A DNA stretch of 57,691 nucleotides from Verrucomicrobiales bacterium. Lineage in GTDB: Bacteria > Verrucomicrobiota > Verrucomicrobiia > Verrucomicrobiales > DEV007. Positions 39,037 to 47,463 of the stretch are shown here, piece after piece; the stretch's first letter is position 1; each line of letters starts with the position of its first letter. The translations under genes and the position numbers were made by a program. A model generated the notes under the pieces. The model saw only the letters and a program-made list of their open reading frames with translations, was not told the origin of the DNA and made no database searches. The stretch spans positions 1 through 57,691 of the forward strand of contig PBSY01000005.1 of assembly GCA_002726915.1 (NCBI GenBank), given 5' to 3'.

Positions 39037-39096
39037 TAGAAGAGACCGCCTGCACTTGTAGCGCGAGCGGCTATCCGAATTGTTCTTTTTCTTTTA

Positions 39097-40044
39097 TCAA
39101 GAGGACGGAACAGAGGGAATATTTGGCCCAGAGTTGTTGCTCTTGTCGAGTATTTTGGCAAGGCCGGCAACCATGCCCCCGACGTCAGAGAGATTATTCG
39201 GGATGATGAGCGTATTGTTCGCCTTGGCAAGATTGCCAAACTGATCCACGTATTGCTCCGCGACGCGCAAGTTCACTGCCTGAGATCCTCCAGGACTTTC
39301 AATCGCTTCCGCAATCTTACGAATCCCTTCAGCTGTAGCGGTCGCAAGCATCTCAATCTCTTTGGCTTTACCTTCAGCCTCGTTGACCTGCTTGTCGCGG
39401 AACGCTTCGGACTGCTTGATCACTTCCTGCTTCTCCCCCTCGGCCACATTAATCTTGGCCTCTCGTTCGCCTTCCGACTCAGCAATTACAGCGCGACGCT
39501 CACGCTCAGCTCGCATTTGCTTCTCAAGGGCATCTCGTACGCTCTGAGGTGGCGCAATGTTTGCAATTTCATAACGGGTGATTTTCAATCCCCAAGGGTC
39601 GGCCGCTTTGTCTAAAGCCTCGATAATGTTGGCGTTGATAGCATCACGCTCTTCAAAAGTGCGATCGAGCTCCAGCTTGCCGATTTCAGATCGCAGCGTC
39701 GTCTGTGCTAACTGAGTCGAAGCATAGAGATAGTTCTCAATTCCGTAACTCGCCTTCTTGGCATCAAGCACCTGCAAGTAGAGTACCCCGTCGATTTCAA
39801 TTGCGATATTGTCCTGCGTGATACACATCTGCGAAGGCACATCGACGGCCACTTCTTTAAGCGAATGCTTGTAGGCGATTCGGTCGAGAAATGGGATGAG
39901 AATGTGAAATCCGGCTTCAAGAGTGCGGCTGTATTTTCCGAGGCGCTCAACCACGAAAGCCTTGCGTTGAGGAACGATTTGAGCAGTCTTGGCCAATGCA
40001 ATGATGACAAGAATAACGATTCCGATCGGGATAATATATTCCAT
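39097..40044 (-). CDS. SPFH/band-7 membrane protein (stomatin/QmcA-like)
   Basis: A 315-residue protein with one N-terminal transmembrane helix (about 3-22). The SPFH domain follows (VPQRKAFVVERLGKYSRTL, IPFLDRIAYKHSLKEV, YASTQLAQTTLRSEIGKLEL). A charged coiled-coil at 170-230 is rich in Ala-Glu-Lys, as in QmcA and paraslipins. These proteins oligomerise in membrane microdomains and often regulate membrane proteases. The nfeD-like gene lies 50 bases upstream on the same strand, matching the conserved stomatin-NfeD pair. Confidence 0.94.
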   Translation of the reverse strand: MEYIIPIGIVILVIIALAKTAQIVPQRKAFVVERLGKYSRTLEAGFHILIPFLDRIAYKHSLKEVAVDVPSQMCITQDNIAIEIDGVLYLQVLDAKKASYGIENYLYASTQLAQTTLRSEIGKLELDRTFEERDAINANIIEALDKAADPWGLKITRYEIANIAPPQSVRDALEKQMRAERERRAVIAESEGEREAKINVAEGEKQEVIKQSEAFRDKQVNEAEGKAKEIEMLATATAEGIRKIAEAIESPGGSQAVNLRVAEQYVDQFGNLAKANNTLIIPNNLSDVGGMVAGLAKILDKSNNSGPNIPSVPSS

Positions 40045-40094
40045 AGTATTATGTATTTGTTAGTTTCTACTTAAATGTGAATAAAAGGGGACTA

Positions 40095-40526
40095 TCAGCG
40101 GGGAATAACTTTCAAGGTGAGTCCGATCCGCTCGACCACTTCGGCGTAGTCGCCCTCGTTTAAATCTGATTCAGAAGTTGCTTTCCAATGGCTGCCTTTC
40201 AACTCAACGAGCCCGTAGCCACCAACACTAATCGCTTTAACGACCTCAACGGTCTTTCCAAGAAACTCTTCATCGATGTCACTGGCTCCGGCGGACTCTT
40301 TCCCGGCAAACCAAGCCTTTACGTATTTTCGCGCGAAAACGACCAACCCTACTGAAACAATACCGAAAACCCAAAGTTGACCAGTGAAAGAGTCCAAGAA
40401 AGCCCAGTCGAGTATCGCAACAATCCAAGCGGCAACCCCCAGAAAGACGAGGATGACGCCTGGGACAACAAATTCAGCCAAGACCAATCCCAGACCGATG
40501 AGGAACCATATAGTAGGTGAGTCCAT
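40095..40526 (-). CDS. NfeD-like membrane protein, stomatin partner
   Basis: A 143-residue protein with the start placed at ATG 40526 (MDSPTIWFLIGLGLVLAEF), because the longer frame to 40562 adds unlike, polar sequence. Two to three helices cover residues 5-70. The C-terminal part (about 90-143: FLGKTVEVVKAISVGGYGLV and GDYAEVVERIGLTLKV) is the OB-fold NfeD C-terminal domain. Short NfeD proteins without the protease domain form operons with SPFH proteins, as here. A 12-base palindrome lies just upstream. Confidence 0.9.
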   Translation of the reverse strand: MDSPTIWFLIGLGLVLAEFVVPGVILVFLGVAAWIVAILDWAFLDSFTGQLWVFGIVSVGLVVFARKYVKAWFAGKESAGASDIDEEFLGKTVEVVKAISVGGYGLVELKGSHWKATSESDLNEGDYAEVVERIGLTLKVIPR

Positions 40527-40544
40527 TGTAATACTATGCCCTCT

Positions 40545-40556
40545 TATCGGCCGATA
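40545..40556. promoter_or_regulatory. 12-bp perfect palindrome upstream of nfeD
   Basis: TATCGGCCGATA is self-complementary and lies 19 bases before the nfeD ATG. A role as an operator is inferred from position only. Confidence 0.3.
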
Positions 40557-40595
40557 CACCATTCCAAAACGATGCCGGATTTATAATCCCTTTTA

Positions 40596-40889
40596 ACGAT
40601 CCTTGAAGCAATCGAAGCAGAAATCCCACTCGTCATCTGCATCACCGAGGGCGTACCCGTTCGCGATATGGCCGAGATTCGCCGACGCCTAGAATTACAA
40701 GATACAAAACCGCGCCTAATAGGCCCCAATTGCCCCGGCATTATCACGCCAGGCGAATGTAAAATTGACATTGTGCCAGGCTACATTCACAAGCCCGGTC
40801 GCGTTGGCGTAATTTCCTGCTCCGCTACACTAACCTATGAGGCCGTTTGGCAAACCACCCAACGTGGCCACGGCCAATCGACATGTATT
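40596..40889 (+). pseudogene. sucD: internal fragment of succinyl-CoA ligase alpha subunit
   Basis: About 98 codons read as an inner part of Suc[21 protein letters not shown], then [33 protein letters not shown] and [20 protein letters not shown]. There is no start and no nucleotide-binding N terminus. A stop (40584) precedes it and the frame leaves the family right after STCI, ending at 40901. The C-terminal half with the phosphohistidine is absent. The usually conserved SRSGTLTYE is changed to SCSATLTYE, a sign of decay. No sucC is near. This is a stranded piece of a lost or moved gene. Confidence 0.88.
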
Positions 40890-40962
40890 TATCTCTGGTA
40901 GCAACGACACTATCAAGTATACATTTAGATCAACGCCGTACGATACTTTACAATCTGCGTGT

Positions 40963-41709
40963 ATGAAATTGTTCCCAAAACCAGCTCCCGAATGGTATGC
41001 CGTAATTCCAGCCTTTCTATTTCCTGTTCTCTATTCTGCAGAAGTAGACACATGGGTCTACATAGTTCCCATCGGCCTTATCGGTTTTATTTTCTACATT
41101 GCACATCTCCGCGCTAAGAAACGCACAGCGGCGATGCGCGCCGTAGCCAAATCACTTAAAATGGAATTCCAAGCAGGGAAATTCCATCCAAATACACTCG
41201 GTTTGGACGGCATAGATCTCTTCGAAGGAGGTAGAAGCAGAAAGGCCGTTAATCTAATCAAAGGCACACTTGAAGATACCAATGTGCTTATCTTTGATTA
41301 CCACTACATCACAGGTGGACCTAAGAATAGTGCGCAATATTCGCAAACCGTTATCGCTTTCGAAATTTGCAGTAAGGATGGCTTTAAATTGCCGCAATTC
41401 ACCTGCAAGCCTGAGCGTTTTTACCATAGATTTGCCGATGTGCTTGGCTTTAAGGACATCAACTTTGAGCAATATCCAGAATTCTCCAAAGCTTACCGTT
41501 TACACGGCGACAGTGCATCCTCCGTACGTAAGATCTTTAATGAAATAGTCATCCAACAACTTGAAGCTGAAAGCAAGCATCGATGGAACGTAGATGCCGC
41601 AGGCCAATGGCTCGTCATTCACAAATATGATAAAATAATTAAACCAGATGACTGTCCTCAATTCTTATCCGACTGCACCACTTTACTTAATGCGATGACG
41701 CTGACCTAG
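40963..41709 (+). CDS. uncharacterised membrane-anchored protein in a scar region
   Basis: A 248-residue protein from ATG 40963; the longer frame to 40837 overlaps the sucD remnant and is rejected. Two helices near residues 10-50 are followed by a soluble domain. Segments such as LFEGGRSRKAVNLIKGTLED, NVLIFDYHYITGGPKNSAQY and FSKAYRLHGD look like a widespread family of unknown function that I cannot name. It is visibly more AT-rich than its neighbours and lies between pieces of sucD and an M42 peptidase. Recent arrival by transfer is therefore likely. No function can be assigned. Confidence 0.75.
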   Translation: MKLFPKPAPEWYAVIPAFLFPVLYSAEVDTWVYIVPIGLIGFIFYIAHLRAKKRTAAMRAVAKSLKMEFQAGKFHPNTLGLDGIDLFEGGRSRKAVNLIKGTLEDTNVLIFDYHYITGGPKNSAQYSQTVIAFEICSKDGFKLPQFTCKPERFYHRFADVLGFKDINFEQYPEFSKAYRLHGDSASSVRKIFNEIVIQQLEAESKHRWNVDAAGQWLVIHKYDKIIKPDDCPQFLSDCTTLLNAMTLT

Positions 41710-41720
41710 GGCATCCAGGT

Positions 41721-41840
41721 TTACCAAATGCCGCGCTCGCCCCTCTTGAGCGAACGAGCGACGGCAACTAGCAACTGCACAGTGTGCTCGATGTCGGCGA
41801 GGTCGACCATTTCGCTAGGCGTATGCACATAGCGAGCAGT
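41721..41840 (-). pseudogene. C-terminal remnant of an M42-family aminopeptidase
   Basis: Thirty-nine codons and a stop on the minus strand read ARYVHTPSEMVDLADIEHTV and then QLLVAVARSL. This matches the end of M42 glutamyl aminopeptidases, where a conserved (T/R)RYxHSPxE precedes the final helix. Nothing upstream (41841-42008) continues the gene in any frame. It is a truncated remnant. Its cut end lies near the stop of the DUF1501 gene. Confidence 0.75.
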
Positions 41841-42008
41841 TCAAATTCGCCGCAAAAGGCTGGCGAAATATAGGAGGTGCTAGAGGCAAAAAGATTTCAA
41901 TGTAATTCCCGCCGACCATTCGCGAGATTCTTATTCCAGACAGATCACGGATCGGAACAACAAAAGAACCGAGTCAAGTCTCACGCATTTTCGAACCGCC
42001 CTCTCGCC

Positions 42009-43439
42009 TCAGGCGAGGATCTGCTTGATGAGGTGACCATGCACATCAGTCAATCTCATATCCCGACCACCGAAGCGGAAGGTACTCTGCGTATGGTCAA
42101 TACCGAGTAAATGCAGCATGGTGGCGTGGAGGTCGTGCATCTCGAATCGATCGATCACCGCTTTGTAACCCCATTCATCGGTTTCACCCACCGAGACACC
42201 TCCTTTGACGCCACCGCCGGCCATCCAAGTGGTAAAACCAAACGGGTTATGATCACGACCGTCAGTGCCCTGAGCAAAAGGGGTCCGCCCGAACTCACCC
42301 GACCACACGACCAAAGTTGAGTCGAGAAGTCCTCGACCCTTAAGATCTTTGATCAGAGCCGCAATCGGCTGGTCCACCGTTTTGCAGTTCTTGGTATGCC
42401 CGTCGTGGAGTTTTTTGTGCTGATCCCAACGGTCACCATTGCCACCGGGACAAGTCAGCTCAATGAACCGAACGCCTCGCTCGACAAGACGTCGGGCAAG
42501 CAAGCACTGCAGCCCGAAAGTCTTGGTGTTTTTAAACTCAGCATCTAGTCCGTAGAGCTTCTTCACTGCATCAGATTCGCCCGAAAGATCCATCAAGTCG
42601 GGTACTGCCGTCTGCATGCGATAGGCCGTTTCGTAATTTTGAATCGCTGTTTCCACCGCCGGATCAAAACCAACTTCCTCACCCCGCGCCCGATCAAGAT
42701 TACGAATCAAGTCGAGCTTGCGTCGCTGCACTCCCGGAGTCTTTTCAACAGATTGAATATTCGCGATCGGCTTCTCACGCGGCAGAAAGACCGACCCTTG
42801 GTAAGAAGCGGGCAAAAAACCAGAGCCAAAACAATCCAACCCCCCCGGCGGAATCAACCCACCGTTTAAAACCACGTAGCCAGGGAGATTTTCATTCTCG
42901 GAACCTAGGCCGTAACCCAACCACGCTCCCATACTGGGGCGACCCTGCAGCCCGCTGCCGGTGTGAAGAAAGTAATTCGCAAACGTGTGCTCAGAGAAAT
43001 TGGAAGTCATCGACTTCACGAAAGCGATTTCATCAACGACCTCTTTCTCGGCAAGGAAAGGAAATAAGTCGCTGACCCAAGCACCACTCTCACCTCGCTG
43101 CTTGAATTCCCATTGGGATTTCAGCACCTTGCCGATGGTGTCGAACTGCGTCGGAGCCAACTCGCCAATCACTTCCCTCGGATCACGACCGTGATATTTA
43201 TCAAGCAGCGGCTTGTAGTCGAATGTATCCACCTGCGACGGACCCCCGTCCATGTAAAGAAAAATAACGTTGGTCGCCTTTGGTGCGTGATGCGGCGACT
43301 TTGGTGCCAGCGGATTAGCAGAGGCTTTCGCCTCGTCCGCCATCATTGCTTGCAAGGCAACGCTGCCAAATCCCATGGCACATCCTTTGAGCATCTCCCG
43401 ACGAGAACTAGGCCCCTTGATGAAATTCCCACAATGCAT
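42009..43439 (-). CDS. Tat-exported DUF1501 protein
   Basis: A 476-residue protein with a twin-arginine signal (SRREMLKGCAMGFGSVALQA). DUF1501 resembles the alkaline phosphatase/sulfatase fold. Visible blocks are NVIFLYMDGGPSQVDTFDYK, FLHTGSGLQGRPSMGAWLGY, VWSGEFGRTPFAQGTDGRDH and the C-terminal RDMRLTDVHGHLIKQILA. It follows the cytochrome-c/DUF1553 gene by 12 bases, the usual pair in planctomycetes and verrucomicrobia. AAGGA six bases before the ATG supports the start. The pair is thought to act on extracellular polymers, but the substrate is unknown. Confidence 0.95.
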   Translation of the reverse strand: MHCGNFIKGPSSRREMLKGCAMGFGSVALQAMMADEAKASANPLAPKSPHHAPKATNVIFLYMDGGPSQVDTFDYKPLLDKYHGRDPREVIGELAPTQFDTIGKVLKSQWEFKQRGESGAWVSDLFPFLAEKEVVDEIAFVKSMTSNFSEHTFANYFLHTGSGLQGRPSMGAWLGYGLGSENENLPGYVVLNGGLIPPGGLDCFGSGFLPASYQGSVFLPREKPIANIQSVEKTPGVQRRKLDLIRNLDRARGEEVGFDPAVETAIQNYETAYRMQTAVPDLMDLSGESDAVKKLYGLDAEFKNTKTFGLQCLLARRLVERGVRFIELTCPGGNGDRWDQHKKLHDGHTKNCKTVDQPIAALIKDLKGRGLLDSTLVVWSGEFGRTPFAQGTDGRDHNPFGFTTWMAGGGVKGGVSVGETDEWGYKAVIDRFEMHDLHATMLHLLGIDHTQSTFRFGGRDMRLTDVHGHLIKQILA

Positions 43440-43451
43440 TCTCGTTCCTTT

Positions 43452-46277
43452 TTAATGAATAAAGATGAATTCCTTCATGTTGACCATGATGTGGCCAACG
43501 TTCGCCCAGACTTCTTTTGGATCTGCCCCGTTTGCCGTCTCCGACTCTAAAAATGACAGAACACTTTCCATCTCAGATTCACCCGGCTCACGGCCGAGAG
43601 CTTTGAGATACATGTCGCTGATTTTCTCCTGAGGTGATTTCTCCGTTCCCCCCATCATCTGACCCCATTTTTGACTCTGCTCTAAGACGAAGGGGTCATT
43701 CATCATGACGAGAGCCTGCGACGGCACATTTGAAACACTGCGACGCCCTTTGGGTCCAAATGGACTGGGAACATCAAAAGTCAGCATGAAAGGAGAGAGA
43801 AAGTTCCGATAAACCGCCCCGTAAATGCTGCGGCGCCCCGAACCATCTAGAGGCCCGCTCTTGCGACCGCCTCGACCAGTCATGAAGGCGGTGCGATGCG
43901 TCGCAATCGAAGGCCCGTGCATACTGGTGTCCATCCCTCCTGAAACGGCAAGAATCGAATCACGAATCACTTCACCTGTGAGGCGCTTCACCGGCATCCG
44001 GTGCAGCAACTCATTCGCTTCATCCTTGTTAGCCAATATCTCGGAATTAATTCGCGTGTTGGCCTCAGACGACTGGCGATACGTTGAAGACAAGACGATC
44101 TCTCGAATCATCTTCTTCACTGACCAATCATTTTTCACTAGTTCTGACGCCAACCAGTCGAGTAATTCAGGGTGCGTCGGCAACTGACCCATCGGACCAA
44201 AGTCATCCACTGAGGCCACAATGCCACGGCCGAAAAGGTGATGCCAAATTCGGTTCACCAAAACTCTTGAAGTTAGAGGGTTCTCAGCGCTCGCCACTTC
44301 GTTGGCCAGCCCAAGCCGATCAACTTCTTTGCCGCCTAAAGCAGTTAGAAATCGACGTGGCACCTTCTCGCCCAGTGAGCGGTGACTCCCGCGAACATAG
44401 ACTGCAGCCGCTTCTGGAGTGCCCTCTGCCATCGCCAGCGCGAACCTCGGTTTCGGAAGTTGGTTTGCCAGGCTCTGCCCCTCCTTGATGAGTGCCTCGA
44501 CTTCGTCATCCAAAGCAAGAGCCGGCTCCACTTTTGTTTCTGCAGGCACCGGTCCCCCAATGCGCACTTCATCCAGAATGACGTCTCCGTCGCCTTCATC
44601 CGAAAACTCGAGATACACCCGATGACCGATATATTTATCAAGTTTGCCTTTCATGGTCAGCCACTTGAACTGGCCCTTGGTGTCAACGTCTTTTATGACC
44701 GCTCCGTTGAATAGCAGCGACGAATAACGAGCCATCTGGTAATTGTCGACAATTAGTCTGACAGACACCGAGGATCCTTTTGCCCGAACGTAGATGGTGT
44801 CTCCTTCCAAGGTGAAGGTGGGTGACCTGAGACTTCCCACCTGAGCCTGACCAAAAATCCCCGAGTCGACCGTGCCAGGCAAAGTCAGGGAGTTGTTCGA
44901 ATCGAATCGCACTCCAGGTTGATTACCCGCACCCGCAAACGCGAATCCGCTCGTACTCCAACCTTCCGGAATGACACCTTCGGAAAAGTCTTCGAACGCT
45001 TCATCATTGGTGGTCGAAATCCCAAGCTCTATGACCGGAAGTTTGGCATCAATTTTCGTCTTTAACTTCTCCAGTTTGGCTCGCACTTCTTCGCGCTGGC
45101 GGTGAGGATCAAGGGGATACTCCTGACGGGCGCTACTGTGAATATAGGCTGTCATCGCATAATAATCAGCCGCTGAAATCGCATCAAACTTGTGATCATG
45201 GCAACGGGCACAAGAGATCGTCAGGCCAAGAAAGCTTTTCCCGAACACATCCAGTTGGTTGTCCATGATCTCGCTCTCATTCGCGAGAACGTCCGTGGGA
45301 GCATGGGTCGCTTCATGAAAATACCAGAACCCGGTTCCGATAACTGACTCGTTAAAGTCTTCCTTCGGATTTCGGCGAGGTTCGTTGAGGAGGTCCCCGG
45401 CGATATGCTCGCGAACAAACTGATCGTAGGCTACATCCTCGTTGAACGCCCGTATGAGGTAGTCGCGATATTCGAAGGCATGAGGAATCGTGTAGTCGAA
45501 CTCGTGACCATAACTCTCCGCATAGCGAACCAGATCCATCCAGTGGCGGGCCCATCTCTCGCCGTAGTGAGGCGAATCGAGCAGTCGGTCTACGACCTTC
45601 TCGAAAGCGTCAGGTGAATCATCATCGTCAAAGGCTCGAATCTCGTCCGGCGTGGGGGGTAAACCGGTCAAATCAAAATAGACTCGTCGAAGCCAGATTG
45701 ATTTTTCCGCTTCTTCTGCCGGAAGGAGACCGCCCTCCTCGAGGCGGTCTAGAATGAAATGATCGACCCCGCTCCTCGGCCATTCGGTTGCTTCAACGGG
45801 AGGCTCCTCGGGACGCTCAACCGGGCGCCAGCTCCAGTGTTCCGCCCGACGCTTTTCGAGATTGAAACCTTCTTTTTTTCCTTCACGCAGTGGCACCGGT
45901 TCGTCCGGCCAGACGGCACCGTCCGCAATCCACTTCTCAAAATCCTTTACGATCGCCTCGCTCAACTTTTCCTTCGGCGGCATTTGCAAATCGACATTGC
46001 CATAGCGGATGGATTCGATCAGGAGACTTGCCTCCACATTACCCGGAACAATCGCCGCCCTTGTCTCGCCGCCCTCGAGCAGATTCTCACGATGATCGAC
46101 TAAGAGGTCACCCTTAAGCTTCTCCGAATCAGAAGCATGACACTGGTAACATTTCTCGGCCAATACCGGCCGGATTCGCTTCTCGAAAAACTCAAGTGAA
46201 TCAATAGAGGCTGCCTTGGCGGCGACACCCCCTGCAACGAGGCAGGAAACAATCGCTATCTGACAGAAGGCATTCAT
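43452..46277 (-). CDS. exported cytochrome-c-like (PSD1) / DUF1549 / DUF1553 protein
   Basis: A 941-residue protein with a signal peptide (MNAFCQIAIVSCLVAGGVAA). Domains in order: the planctomycete-type cytochrome c domain with a single haem-binding CYQCH near residue 43; DUF1549 with GVDHFILDRLEEGGLLPA, RRVYFDLTGLPPTPDEI and HYGERWARHWMDLVRYAES; a carbohydrate-binding-like jelly roll (about 430-565); and DUF1553 with NPLTSRVLVNRIWHHLFGRG. It is co-transcribed with the DUF1501 gene. The domain set is typical of PVC bacteria, probably binding haem and polymer outside the cell, but its reaction is not established. Confidence 0.94.
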   Translation of the reverse strand: MNAFCQIAIVSCLVAGGVAAKAASIDSLEFFEKRIRPVLAEKCYQCHASDSEKLKGDLLVDHRENLLEGGETRAAIVPGNVEASLLIESIRYGNVDLQMPPKEKLSEAIVKDFEKWIADGAVWPDEPVPLREGKKEGFNLEKRRAEHWSWRPVERPEEPPVEATEWPRSGVDHFILDRLEEGGLLPAEEAEKSIWLRRVYFDLTGLPPTPDEIRAFDDDDSPDAFEKVVDRLLDSPHYGERWARHWMDLVRYAESYGHEFDYTIPHAFEYRDYLIRAFNEDVAYDQFVREHIAGDLLNEPRRNPKEDFNESVIGTGFWYFHEATHAPTDVLANESEIMDNQLDVFGKSFLGLTISCARCHDHKFDAISAADYYAMTAYIHSSARQEYPLDPHRQREEVRAKLEKLKTKIDAKLPVIELGISTTNDEAFEDFSEGVIPEGWSTSGFAFAGAGNQPGVRFDSNNSLTLPGTVDSGIFGQAQVGSLRSPTFTLEGDTIYVRAKGSSVSVRLIVDNYQMARYSSLLFNGAVIKDVDTKGQFKWLTMKGKLDKYIGHRVYLEFSDEGDGDVILDEVRIGGPVPAETKVEPALALDDEVEALIKEGQSLANQLPKPRFALAMAEGTPEAAAVYVRGSHRSLGEKVPRRFLTALGGKEVDRLGLANEVASAENPLTSRVLVNRIWHHLFGRGIVASVDDFGPMGQLPTHPELLDWLASELVKNDWSVKKMIREIVLSSTYRQSSEANTRINSEILANKDEANELLHRMPVKRLTGEVIRDSILAVSGGMDTSMHGPSIATHRTAFMTGRGGRKSGPLDGSGRRSIYGAVYRNFLSPFMLTFDVPSPFGPKGRRSVSNVPSQALVMMNDPFVLEQSQKWGQMMGGTEKSPQEKISDMYLKALGREPGESEMESVLSFLESETANGADPKEVWANVGHIMVNMKEFIFIH

Positions 46278-46361
46278 AAGGGGTCTCAGGAGTATACGAA
46301 ATTTGCTGAAGATTCGGCGAGCTCACAAATTAATTAGGGACACATTTTAATACGATTTTCA

Positions 46362-46380
46362 CGAATAATAACCTTATTCG
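46362..46380. repeat. inverted repeat upstream of the PSD1 and MBL genes
   Basis: CGAATAA and TTATTCG form perfect seven-base arms around TAACC. It sits in the 290-base region between the divergent PSD1/DUF1553 gene and the MBL-fold gene. The rest of that region is AT-rich and holds no gene I can see. It may be a shared operator. Confidence 0.4.
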
Positions 46381-46567
46381 CACGACCCGTGCTAAAGTTT
46401 GCTCTAATTCACGCGAATTCGCCATGGCCCGTCCTCAATTTGAATAAGTGGGCATTCAAATCGGAGAGGCATGACTAAAATTTACTACTTACTTGTCGAC
46501 AATCCTTTTCAGTTTAGTTGGCACCAGAATTGTTGAAGCTGGCTGATTTTACCTTTAGGTGTCACCG

Positions 46568-47191
46568 ATGGCTGATTTTCACATCGAACCTTTTTGCGGC
46601 GGTCTCTTCCAAACCAACGGTTATCTCTTCCGTTGTGGTGACAAGAACTGGCTGTTTGACGCCCCTGAAGGTGCTGCCGACTGGCTATTGGAGAAAGGGG
46701 TCACTCTCGACGGGCTAATCTTGACTCATCAGCATCACGATCATGTCATCGGTGCGGGAAAGATCGTGGAGGCTTTTAGGTGCCCCATCTGGGCCTATTC
46801 TGATCCGTCCGGAGACCTCACGATGGCAAAACGCCTCGAGACCATGATCGGCATGCCATGCGACCTTGACCCGTATCAAATCGATCATCTCCTCGAGGGG
46901 GTAACCGACATCAATCTACCAGAACTTTCGGTGACAATTCTTCACGTCCCCGGTCACTCACCAGACAGCCTTTGCTTCCTGATCGAAGGTCACCCGCTCC
47001 TCGTGGGCGGTGACGTCCTCTTCAATGGAGGCATCGGTCGCACCGATTTCCCGCACGGTGATCACGATCTCCTGATTTCAGGAATCAAGGAGAAACTCTG
47101 GCAGCTCGCCGACGAGACTCAAGTTCTTCCCGGGCACGGCCCCACCACCACCATCGGAATCGAAAAGGCGACCAATCCTTTCCTGCAATAA
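46568..47191 (+). CDS. MBL-fold metallo-hydrolase (glyoxalase II-like)
   Basis: A 207-residue protein from ATG 46568, with a GTG at 46559 as a possible longer start. The zinc ligands are in THQHHDHVIGAG near residue 54, HVPGHSPDSLCF near 132, GGDVLFNGGIGRTDFP near 151, and LPGHGPTTTIG near 190. The sequence is closest in form to hydroxyacylglutathione-hydrolase-like enzymes. The substrate is unknown. It stands alone, divergent from the PSD1/DUF1501 pair, and is followed by a dead DUF1501 tail on the other strand. Confidence 0.92.
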   Translation: MADFHIEPFCGGLFQTNGYLFRCGDKNWLFDAPEGAADWLLEKGVTLDGLILTHQHHDHVIGAGKIVEAFRCPIWAYSDPSGDLTMAKRLETMIGMPCDLDPYQIDHLLEGVTDINLPELSVTILHVPGHSPDSLCFLIEGHPLLVGGDVLFNGGIGRTDFPHGDHDLLISGIKEKLWQLADETQVLPGHGPTTTIGIEKATNPFLQ

Positions 47192-47192
47192 A

Positions 47193-47328
47193 TCAGGCAA
47201 GGATATCTTTCACCACGCGACCGTGCACATCGGTTAGGCGGAAGTGAAGCCCCTAGAACTTGTAGGTCAACTTCTCGTGGTCATGACAGCGGTAGGTCCC
47301 GCTGAGTGGCTTCACATTCGAATGATCG
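47193..47328 (-). pseudogene. C-terminal remnant of a second DUF1501 gene
   Basis: The minus strand reads CHDHEKLTYKF, then an in-frame TAG, then GLHFRLTDVHGRVVKDILA and TGA. The end closely matches the C terminus of the intact DUF1501 protein at 42009 (RLTDVHGHLIKQILA). Nothing upstream continues the gene. A DUF1501 paralogue was therefore once here and has been deleted and mutated. Confidence 0.8.
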
Positions 47329-47401
47329 AATGAAAAAGGTCACCCGCAATCCGCTCCATTTTCCCAACCCCCATCAAACTCCCCTCACTCCATCACTACA
47401 C

Positions 47402-47433
47402 AAAAAAGCCCCAACCGCTCAGTTGAGGCTTTT
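47402..47433 (-). terminator. rho-independent terminator after clpP
   Basis: On the minus strand GCCTCAAC pairs with GTTGGGGC (one G-U) around a six-base loop, followed directly by TTTTTT. It starts about 30 bases after the clpP stop. Confidence 0.9.
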
Positions 47434-47463
47434 CCCATAAATGGTAATAAAACCTGAAATTGA

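Noticed and set aside
41877..42110. 77-codon plus-strand frame after the M42 remnant
   Set aside because: No similarity that I recognise, no RBS at a sensible distance, and it overlaps the end of the DUF1501 gene.
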